A stretch of 64,000 nt of DNA from Litomosoides sigmodontis (Eukaryota; Nematoda; Chromadorea; Rhabditida; Onchocercidae), in assembly GCA_963070105.1 (NCBI GenBank), contig OY718808.1:8233398-8297397 (forward strand). The letters are read 5' to 3'. Positions 15,001 through 27,000 of this stretch are shown in pieces. Each line of letters opens with the position of its first letter. The stretch's first letter is position 1. The notes beneath the pieces are model-generated. The model saw only the letters and a list, made by a program, of their open reading frames with translations, made no database searches and was not told where the DNA came from. A program made the translations under genes and the position numbers.

Positions 15001-18000
15001 AAATTCATATTGAGTTCGGACACGAGAACTAGCCAAAAGTGGACGTCCATCCACGTACCACTCTACTTTCATTGTAGGATCATTCACCGGTTCCAACTTA
15101 ACACAGTTTGTCACATTTCTAATTTAGCATTTAAAACTTTTTAAATTTTCACTAAGCATCAAAATTCACAAACTTTTAAGCCAAAGTGAATGTTTTCATT
15201 TTCATTCAACTCCAAATCACGCAAATCTCCAATTAATCGTGGTTCATGATCACATTCCCGATCGGCTGGATATTCCAGCGGACGAATACGACTTCGTTCC
15301 AATTCCTGAATCCGATCCAACCCTGTGGAAGAAAAATAAAATTTTCCCGTGAATTAGGATAAATGAGAAAGTCAATAGTTCAAAACGTTTCCTTTGCAAA
15401 AAACAAGTCAAACTTTCAGTTACCTTCCGGATGGTGAGCATCCAGGTAAAGTGATTTCTCCGAATTGACAACCAATTCAAGATTTGATTGCACCTCACCC
15501 AGCTCATTCCTGGCAGTCAATGTGTAGATTCCAGAATCTTCAGGAAATGCATAGAGAATATCCAAGGCCACGTAACCAAAATCGAACATTGGTCTCAGTC
15601 TATGAGCTGCCGGTAAAGGTGCACCATTATGACACCTGAAAATATTTCACTGTTCTTTCTACTACTCACAAAAATTGGAACCGAAAATCTAGAAAATGTG
15701 AAAGAAATAAGGCAAAGCATGAGTACGATTCGATAGGTATTTTTTGCTGATTAGATTTAGCCAAACACAAAAATTTTTAATAATTTTTTTGCCATATTAA
15801 ATCGTAAAGTTCAGGTACTAGCACACAGAGAGAACAAATAACGACAGTAATTATTTTTAATTCATTGTAAGATGAAATTTAGTTGCGCAAACGCAAAGGA
15901 TATATGCTATGTGAAAGCAATGGGATTTCAGTAAAGATAATTAAATGTACAGGTGGAGAAAATTTAATTTGACAAATAATGCAATACCATTCAACAACCA
16001 TTTTCACATCATTTGCAGGTTGAATTCGTGCTTCAAAGTGAACCGGATCATTCTCATTCACTTCAATGCGACTTTCTAGTTGACGTGCAAAACGTGGTTT
16101 CTCCATACTGTTAAACTCTTCCGGTCTTTCCACGGATGGTGGACCAATATGAACCTGAAAGATTATTTCAACATAAAAATAATTTGAGAATGGCAATTTA
16201 CAAAGGTGAAACCGCCTGAGAATGAAAAAGTATTAATGCAAATATTTCAAAGATCAAAAACAAATGCTGAGAAGAAACTTAAAGGATGTAAAATTTAATT
16301 TTGTTCCCACAAAATGCACACCAAATGAATGATTTCTAAGTAACGCACCTGTTGCCTTTCAAGATATCCAATTTGAGCCAATGATTGCTCATGTTTAGAT
16401 TCTAGCTGCAAGGTGGTTGTGTGAACAGTGGTGAGTTGAGCTGAACTTTCAGCTTGACCGCGCAGATTTTTCAGGATACAAGTGTAGGTGCCTTCATCTT
16501 CCGGATACGTTGGATTCAGTGTTAGGGAAACACAACCGAAATTGTTGAAAGTCTAAAAATGTTGCAAATTTCGTGCTCCATCACTTCTTAATGTGTGAAA
16601 TACTTCTCCCTCCACACTCAATGCTACGTCATATAGCAAGAATTTGAAATTACCTGAATTCTATTGGCACTCGGCAGAGACTGTCCATCCTTTAGCCATA
16701 CAACTTTCAATGTTGGATCATTTGCCGGTGTAATGCGAGCCTCAAAATAGGAACTTCCAAGCTCCTGATTGCAATGACAATTTGCTAGCTGAAAAAATTT
16801 CTCCTAAAATTCACGATCTAATACAAAAACACATTTGCGGCTAATCACAGTTAGGGAAGAGAAGAGGGAAACAGATCTGAATCGAATTTTAATTTCGATT
16901 GAGAGGAAAGCCTGGTCAGTTGCTTTCCAAATGATCGAAATGATGAAAAATCTAATCAAACAAACATTTGTGAGGAAGACAGGTGCATGAGCTGAAGCAT
17001 CAATTTCATGTCGAAGTTCACGTGCATCTTCCACGTCCACTATGTTCCTTTGCTCGAAGTCTTTCACGTAAGCTGCAAGAGACATTGGAAAAAGTTCCTC
17101 ATTTCATTTAAATAAAAGTGGATGAAAGTTATATTATCTTTTATCGAGCTAATATCATCAACGAACTGATAGCGATCGCTCCTCCATCCTCTTGTCAACG
17201 TTTTAATTCAATTCATTAATATGCTTCATCACTATTCCTCACTTTCATGCACAGTGTCACTTAATTTAACCTAATTTTGTCGCAACTGTACAACCAAGCA
17301 AAAATTAATTGAAAAATCGTACGTTGAACAAGCACAGTAGCTGTTGATTCCGCAACATCAATTTCATTTATCAATTGACAGGTATAATTGCCAGCTTCTG
17401 ATAATGAAATGTGCAAAATGTCCAGTGTGACCAGTCCAAAGCCAGAAGACATTCGAATATTATCGCCTAAAGTTAGAAATTAAATTGGAAAAAAGAAATT
17501 CAATTAGTCCTTAATGCATTTTTTTCATATAATTGAAACAGACGTAATAACAGCAAAGAAATTGGATTATTTTGCACCAGAAAAATCACCTTTTTACTTG
17601 TAATTTTACATACAATTAAAATTTACTTTCACATTTATAAATAAATACACGAAATGTTGCAGTTTACTGTCTAACTTACTTTGCTTTAAGGGTTTTCCAT
17701 TGAAAAGCCAAACAATTTTGATATTTGGATCGTCAGCTGGTGAAAATTTCGCCTCTAAATGGACGTGCTGACCATCAAATACCTCCATTGACCGTAATTC
17801 AGCATGGAAATTTGGCCTTTCAGCAACTCTTGCAATTGTTTTGCTAGCTTGAGATCGATCATAAAGAGTAACATTGGAAGCATCTGCCAGAGCACTGCGA
17901 TGTCCTACAAAAAAAAAAAACTTTCAACATTTAAAATAAATTTCTCCCCAATTCCAACCTAAGCTCATCCAAACAAATAAGCTTTTATTTTCAATGACAT

Positions 18001-21000
18001 CAAAAAAACCAGTCCTTCTATTACAGGATACTTCCTTCTATTACAGGATACTATCCAGGAAAACCAGACCTATTACATGAACTGTCTAATGAATAGGTAT
18101 TTGAATTAAGGATAAATTTAAGTAAATCTATAAGAATTAATGGAAACTGTTTGACCTATTACATCAATTGTTGCAGACTGTCGAGCTTCGCCAAGTGTAT
18201 TCACAGCAACTACTGTATATTCACCACTGTCAAGCATTTTAACCGGATTAATTTCCAGCGCAGCATAACCACTTTCTACCAGTGTTGACAGACGTGAACT
18301 AGTCATTACTGCCTCAAATCCAAATTATAGAAAAACTTTCAAAATTCAGTTTAAGCAGAGCAAATATGGTAAGGCGGAGTTTTTTTTTTTTGCCGTAATT
18401 TTTCGAAAACTTCACCTAACTGAAAAATTAAGAGGAGTGGAGAGACGGACGTTACCTTTCCATTTAGCAACCAGGCTATTTTCAAATTTGGATCATCTGG
18501 TGGTGCATATTTGCAACTCAGCAAGGCAGTTTGGCCTTCAATTAAACTTAAATTCTTCAATGTATCCAAAAATTTCGGTGGTTGATTGGAAGCTATTCGC
18601 GTTTCCTCAGTTTCCATCTGCGTCTTACCACCGTACCTGAAATTTCCTGTGAAATGAATTTTGAATTTTTCGCAAAATTTCTACGTTTCAATTAACTAAC
18701 ACCTATAGCATGTGTAAATCGTTTCAGCTTCCAAATTATTTATACCAGCTTTACCTAGCCATACGACGTTCAATTTTTCTCAGTGTAACTTGATCCTGAT
18801 CTCCTGCATTCAACTTTTGGCGAGTTTGAACAACTACACGTCCCTGAAGAAAAAAATTCAAAGAATGCACAAATTTAGTTACCGTCACAGAGTAAGTATT
18901 GTTCAAAAACAAAAATTCTTTTAAAAGTTATGAAAGTTTACGACAACAAAGAAAAGAATTTCAAATTGGCAGTTTAAAACAGCTAAAAAACTTTAAGACT
19001 TATAAAAGATCACTTTCAAGGAGGATGTGCCAAAATCATTCGATGCATCACACCGATACCAGCCACCATCAGACATCTTAGCGCTTAGAATCTGCAGAGT
19101 TGTCTCACCGTTCCCTTTATCCTCTATCCTAAAATTCACCGTCACGTTGAGTAATTTTTTAAACAATGAAATTGCAACATTCTCCTCTAACTAATTGAAT
19201 TAAAAATGACAGGTACGATATTATCAATTAGTTTAAAAGTAATAAGAAATTGCTTACTTAATTGTGCCACCACTTTTCAGTGATGTGCCATCCTTGGACC
19301 AATTCATTCGAATTTTGTCACCCACAGCTTTGCAGTAAAGGGTCAGAGAATCGCCTTCGTAAATTGCCACTGATTGAAATTTACTAACAAATTGAGGTGC
19401 ATCACCTGATTTTTGCTCTATAATGAACTCATTGAAGATGCTTAGACCGTGAAAGCAATTCAAAGCATTTAAAAAAAAAATATTTTTTACACCAAGCGCA
19501 ACATACCAAGAACGTTAAGCGAACAACGCGCCTGTACAGCGCCACCTTCATTTTCCGCCACACACAAGTAAGTATCACTATCTTCAGCTGTACACTTAGT
19601 AATGATCAGTTTTGTGGAACCATCATTTAACACTTCAACCAGATAGCGTCCACCCGTTCCAACATAGCTGCCATCAGAGCGATACCAAGTAAGTGTTCGT
19701 ACCGGTTGACCTGTTGTCTGAAATTGGAAATAAACGAGTAAGTTTTTGTTCTTTAAAAAAAAAGCTACTCAAAATAGTTGTTGCAATTTGCAAAAAAAAA
19801 GAAGGAAGGCATGGATTACTTAAAGAATTTGCCGGTAAATTTAAGTGTTAAGTGTAATATTCGAGTTTCGAAATCATTCCATACAACTTACTTTAGCTGC
19901 AAATGTGACCGAATCACCAGCTTTAACAGTTGCTGAAGATGGTATGGTGCTAAACTGCGGCGGTTTCTCATTTGCGCCAATCTGTTTTGCTTGTCCATTT
20001 TGCGCGGCATAATTTTGGCTACGTGGAAGCCTTCGCTGTAACAAGCATTTGAAACCCCGCACAAAATTTACCGAAATGACAAAGAGCGCTTCATTTCATT
20101 CAAGTATCACGTTCGAAGTGTAATTAAAATAAAATAAGTGCCGTACGTGTACCTGAGGTGGAATGCGCTCAACGAGAGGCATTTTCTGCCGATGACGATT
20201 CTGTTCGATGTGATCGAAATGTGTGTGGTGAGGATGATGTTGTTCGTACTGTTGCTGGTACTGCAACTGTGAATTCAACTGCGCCGGGGGAGGAAGCTGA
20301 TAAGTAGGACGAGGTAGGTGGGGTCGATGCTCTTCGAACTGTAATTGACACGCCTAATTTACCATTAATTCAATTCCTGTTCGATGAATGACAACAGTTA
20401 GAAAGTTAGGAGAAAAAGGGAAAGGAAAGTAAACATTTAAGGTATTAATGAAACTTACACCATTGGATTGAAATTTAAATTAGCACATTCCGATTAAGCT
20501 TATTATTAACAAATTTCGATTAATATTGCTGTTCATTCGCTTCATTAAATTTATTCTTACGACTAATTTACCGGTTAATCCATTTTTAGTTCTTTAATTT
20601 AAGATCATTTGATGTGCAGAAGTATGCGTGCAATCGTATACTACTGATTGCAACTGTTCAAATGACTGTAATTTAAAATTTTTAAATAATATTACTTGTA
20701 ATTTTTGGAATATCAGTTTTGGTTTCGTTTTAAAAATTTGACTGCAACTGAAGCAATGAGTTAAACGTTTTGCCCTTAAACTATTTATTTAATACGGCGC
20801 AGAATCCTTTTCGTAGCTTTTATGATGGCAAATTTTGAAGTCAAAAATGAACCTTAAAATGAATAAATGCATCAACTAGTTCGTTCTTCTATACTTTGAG
20901 TTGATTAGGTAATGATGAAGTAATCTGAAGATTCATCATTTCCTTTCACAAATTAAATACCATCTCTTAACGTTACCTAAATATTATTCAAGAGATTTTT

Positions 21001-24000
21001 TAGAGATTATTCAAGAGTACCATTTGTAATTAAGTACGTATAATAAGTACTGAGCTTACTTTATTACGATACTGCTGTTCCGGTTGTAAACGTGGTACTT
21101 GAAACGACTGCTCGTAAAATTGTTGCTAAGAAATGTTCAAAAATTATTGAAAAAAAATACTTTATGCATAGAAAGACTGAAAAGAGTAACCGTTCGGATA
21201 AGGTTTTGATAGGCAGACAGTTAAGGGAGTAAATTAGAGAAATGTGAAATGGAAAGAATTACTTGATAAGTCGAATAAGGTTGATAGGTAGACTGTGAAT
21301 AGTGTTGCTCGTATTCAGGCTAGAAAAAGGTTACAAATATTGAGGAGGCTAAATTGATGGTGAATGTGGTGGTAGCATTTTTTCTCTAAACAAACAAATG
21401 ATACTCAATAAATATTATTTTCCTCTAATTGCTTAAATTCAAAATAATAAAAAAAGTGGGAAATTTGAAATCACACCTGTTTGTATTCAGCGTGATAGAC
21501 TTTTGGTTGCTTATAAATCTAAAAATAAAAATAATTTTAATTTTACGGCTGCGTTTTATTGCACCGAAAATTTCAATCATTCAACTACAACAATTAATAA
21601 TTTATGAAAAAATAAAAGTAATAAAAAGTGCAATATCTTAAAAAATTTATTGATATAAAGCAATTCTAGAAAAGTAAATTAAAATGCATTTAACATGCTA
21701 ATTAACGCAATCAACTAATCAGTAACACCTCTGCCCCATACATTCATCAAATTAAAGCTAATTAAAATTCTAATTATCAAAGCAATTCTATTAGAAGACT
21801 GGAATAAATTGATCCTTTCAGCTAATCTCTTACTAAAAGCACCAATCGGCCAATCAAAAGCTCAAGAATAAATCAAAAATTTTAATATATTAATTCATTA
21901 TTGATAACAACCTATGTGCAGCTTAACTCTTCACAAGCTATACCTCTTCACTCGTAATTTTGTAACGCTTTTTTTTGTAATGAAATCAAAAATAAGTAAA
22001 ACTTGTTGATGATGAATTACAGGTTGAGCGTAGTAAGACTGCTCCTGTAAATGCTTAATAGGTTGGTGCTGCCGTTGTTGCGGTTGAGGTTTCTCCTGCC
22101 ACTGAAAATCTCTCGCCCTCTCAATGATTGTATGAGAGAAAATAATCAAAAAGATGTAAAAAATGAAATAAAAATGAAAGAAAATTTTTGCGAAACAATT
22201 CATTAAAAAAAAATCTTTACTAAAAGCCTTCATTCACTTTCATTTTTTAAACTCTTCACATTTATTTTCTCATTTTTTAAATTTCACATTCTATGATAAA
22301 CCAATAACGCCTAGGCCTTTTCTTTTCCCTCATTTTTCGAGAAGCTATTGTAAACTCTCGCTCTCCCTCTCGCTCTCTCTCTCTCTCTACTGCACTAGTG
22401 CTCATCTCAATTTTTCTCCTTTTCATTCCTCTCTTTCCAATAAAAATTATAAACTATAAAATTTTTTGTTGGCCTTTTTTTTCACTCGCTCATTTTGAAC
22501 TGATTAGTATTCGCTGTAGGATGAGAGTTAAGTTTTTTTTTTTAAAAGTCTTATTTAAATTAAGCTTAATAATGAATTCTAAATTTTGATTACTATGTTT
22601 GCGAGCTTTCCATTCTTATTCATTAAAATTGATGTATTTCTCTCTTAAATCATAAACTGAATTATGCACTGTTGAAGAAAACAAATTGCAAATTTAAAAC
22701 GATTTAAAAATAAAACAATTCATTCATTTTCCACAGAGTTCTCAAAATAAAAAAAAAAAAAGAAAGTGTAAAAATATCTTAGTCATTTTCAAGAGATGAA
22801 AAATGAAGCGGCTAAGCTAATGTGATATCAGTCGGTGGATGGCTGTTTATTTTTCGAAAAGTAAATATACTGCTGTCTAAAGTGAAAAGAAAAGCTGCAT
22901 CGATTTGTACTGCACACATTAATACTAATTAAATTAATTTTCCTTTTACTCTACCAATTGCTATTTCTTCCCTCTACAATTCAAGCTTTACAATTGAAAT
23001 TTTAACGCATAGGTGCAAAAAATTTGTCATTTATTTCAAGTTTGAGATTGAGCATTAAATTATTAGACAAAATTTAATAAAAACTTTTGATGAGAAATTC
23101 CCTGCCTTCCCTTTAATTCTTCTTTTTTTGCTCATTTTTTCTTCCATCACAAACTTTTATTTGGAAATTTTGGAAGGATTTATCTTTCGGTGGACGGTGC
23201 GGATGAAGAGGAATTAAGTCTCAAAATATTTATAAAAAGAAATTGAAATGCTTTGAAACTGGTTGAATCGTTGAAATATTGCATTGTGCAGGTAAATGTA
23301 CAATAAATGGAATATTTTTTTGCCAACAGAATGTTACGCTTTCTTTTCATTTTGTTACTGAAATATCAAAGCATAAATGAAATGTTTTAAGATTTAATTT
23401 AAAACTTAACGATTATTTTTGCAAATGGAACACACTTATTAATCAGTTTAATGTGAGTTGTTGCTGGAATAAGTAAATCTCCATAAAACAACACTATTCC
23501 AAACCTTACATAGTATAATTAAAGAAGTGGAATTTTGAATTTTTCATCGAAGCATAATTTTGAAGGTAAAAGAATATTTTTATTTTATAAATTAAAAATG
23601 TAAACCCGCTGCTGTCGCTCCTGTTGTTGTAACTGGTCAGGTCGTTGGTAATTACCTTCTACCAAGTATTGTTGTTTGACCGGTGGTGATCGCTGCTCAT
23701 GCGGTATATGCAATGGATATACTTCGACACGTGCCTTACTCTCAACCTTAAAGTTCATTTTGAAAAAAAAGTTGAATCAAAAATTTACGTGTACTGTAGT
23801 TAGCAAATGAACAAACTTTCTTCCACTAGAAAATTCCATGTGTAATTATTATTGCTAAACAAACTTAAATAATAATTTCAAATATAATTAGCTTCCTACA
23901 GATCGACCATAATACAATGAATTGCGAAGTTTGGGGCATAAAATATTACTACCAACAATTAAACGAATTCGGGCCTAGAACTTTCTCGATGGTTAGACTT

Positions 24001-27000
24001 AGACAGAATCATAGAATCATTTCGAACTAAATAGCTATGCTAAAAAAAAGTAATTAGGTCACGAAGACATACATCTACTTTTGTCATTTTGCCGCTTCTA
24101 CTTCTACAACTGTTATTAAGTAAAACTTTAGAGGGACTACCCTAACCTAAATGTAAAAAGTAACTCGTGGAGAGCTTACTGCAAGTGCAGTTCAGGCAAC
24201 TGTGAAAAGTATGAAAAGCTTAATGATGAAGCACATCGAGTTCACACCGATGAAGCATATCAGGCTCAGGAATAACATGATAAGGGCTATTAGCAAACAA
24301 AACTAATCAATGGTAGAAGAAACAGTTAATGACTTCCGAACAGCACGACAATCCTAACAAGCATCTTAGCTTGATGACTCCTAGAAAATGACTAGTGAGT
24401 TCCGGCTTAGACTAGCAAATGCATTCACTCAGTTTAATAATACGAATTTAAATGCACCTTTAATACACAACTGAAATGTCAAATTTAGAGCCACAAACAA
24501 TTAATTGTTAAAAATCGCCGAAAAATTTTATCCTGATGAGATTCGGAGGTAAACATTTCCCATTGTGAAGACAGCTGCAGAAAACGTAAACATAAAATTC
24601 CGGCAAAAATTAGCATGAACGATTGAAACATATTTCATTTAACAAAAAAAAGTGCTTTTGAAATAAGCGATATTAAAATAACGACACCTATTAACATTAA
24701 GAAAGGTTTGCGTTAAAATTTAACCTAGCAACAGTAAGACTGAAGTAAGAAGATTGAAATTAAACACTGTTTAATGGTTCGTGTGAAATGAAAATTTCAA
24801 ATTATTGTGATCAAACTGTGATCAAAAAATTGTGATCAGAAATTGTGATCAAATTATTGTGGTCAAATGTGAAAGAACAAATCGCCGTCGAAAAGTGAAG
24901 ATGTGAATTTTCAGTGAAACGAATTGCTTGACAATTGAGAGATTCAATTATAAACGATCTGAAGAGGGTGGTGTTAATAATGCGTGGGAAGTTAAGTTTT
25001 TCATTTTTTTTCATTTTTCAGTATTTTTCATTTGAAATTATCAAGGATGATTGGTGGATGGAGCAGAGCTCATCACCAATCTAACCTAAGCAATAGCACA
25101 TAGCTAAAACACTGTTAGCTGGTAAGTGATACTACTTACCAGCTAACAGTGTTTTAGCTATGTAAAAATAGGCGAAAATATTTCGAAAAATTTTCATCCT
25201 TTCTTTCTTTTTCGTCTCTTCTCTCTCTTTTCCTCCCACCATCTCTTTTGCTGCTTAACTGCTCAAAAAAAGGATGAATTCATTTGGTGGATTTTTTTTT
25301 GTTTTTTCACTAACACCGCTAACTATTTTCAATTTATTGTGATTTCCGGCACCAACCAATTTTCATTGCATTTTAACCTTGAAGAGTGCAAAAATCTTCG
25401 CTCAATTCCTCTCTCCTTCTCTCTCTCTCATTATCACTATCATTAGCACCATCGTTATCATTATCACTGCTAATGGGAAACATTCATTAATTTTCGAAGA
25501 AAACTTTTGCTTCACAGTTTCGCGTTTTTCCTTTTGCCCTCTCTCTCACTCTCCCTCTCTCTCTCTCCCTTTCTCATTAATAAAAGTGGAGAGCAAATGA
25601 GAGAGGTGGACGCTTAGCAAAAGTTAAATAGACTTCGAAGACTTTGAGTAAATCGTATGGGCAAGATGACAGAGGCAACAGTGGTCAGTATGACAGAGGC
25701 AACAGTGGTCAGTTTAAGGAACGAAATATAACTTGCACATCAAGCATTACTCCACCTCACTCCATTTCACTCTTTCGATCGTCCGTTACAGCTAAAATCT
25801 AAACTTCCCTACGGAGCACCACTCATCATTCGGTCTTGGTTGCTAATTGTAGTGAGGACGAGCTCACTTATCACAATTCTATCCACCAGTAATTGTTCAC
25901 CCTTATCGCGACATCTCAGGGGAGGAAAAGAGGAACTAACGTGCAGAAAAATATTTCTGTTATATGAATTTCGATGAATATTAGTGAAATTATTTGGAAA
26001 ACTAATTCTACGGTAACTTTTAAATTAATACTTAATAAGTATAAATTTAATTTCAAAAATAATTTTGAGAATTTTTGCCTTCGTTTCCCTTTTGAAACAA
26101 ATTTAAAGATCGCTAAAGCATTTGAGCAAAACATAATTTATGCCCACTTCGCTTATTTCACTTTTTTTTCTTTTAATCTGAAAAAAAGCATTCATAGGAA
26201 CTTTCACAAAAATACCTTTCGCACGTCCTCTTTGCTAGAACAATTGAAAAAAGAAATTTTTGAAGGAATTAAATTATGCGACCGAAATTTGAACAACTCT
26301 AATATCATAGGAGCAGTCTGTCTTCTCTTCTCATTTGTTCCATTCATCCTTTTGTTTTAGAAATTGCGAAATAAAAACAACAATAATAAAATGTTGGCGA
26401 GATAATTTAGAGAATAATTTCATTACTAAAATTATTGGTTAATGATAATTTCAATTTAATTTAAGATAGATTTTCATAATTTAATACAAACTGTAAAATT
26501 TTATATTTTGAAAAAATTGTGCACATCTCAATGTTTATAACAATATGTTGGACGGCACATTAGTAACCCTTTTCTTTGTTAGTGAAATTTAAGACATTTC
26601 ATAATTCATCAGTTCAATGCTACGATCGTTATCTCGCAATCGATGGCAGTAAGTTTATCGGTAAATTAGTTTAAAAGTTTGTTTGTTTGTTTTTCTTCAT
26701 CTTTCGCTACCGCAGATAATCTCATCCAATCTCACAGCAAATATATTCAAATTTTCATCAAAATTTTCAATCCTAAAGTTTGCTCGTTTTTTTTCTTCAC
26801 TATGAATCATAGAGGGAAGAAAAAGCAAATTCGTGCAATTCAATTCTTCGCAAAATGCGAGCAAAGCGAAAAAGCTAATATTCTCCTAAGCAAACAAACT
26901 TTCAAGGACTAACAGACAAATGACGACGATAAGTCTAAGCCTAAGCACCCCGTGTAGACTAGTCTAGAAGTTTATTCAGTTACGATAAGATTCCGCTGAT

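Noticed and set aside
15097..15125. Acceptor AAATTAG for kettin exon 31 nearer the intron
   Set aside because: It breaks phase with exon 30; TTAAG|TTGGAACC fits phase and the domain alignment.
25741..25920. GC-richer stretch as a further kettin cassette exon
   Set aside because: Open segments there have phases 1-2 or contain stops, while only phase 0-0 would fit between exons 9 and 10.
25974..26360. 128-codon plus-strand open frame in the large kettin intron
   Set aside because: Its composition is Phe/Asn/Lys-rich, as expected for random AT-rich DNA; no homology recognised and no support from phase or context.
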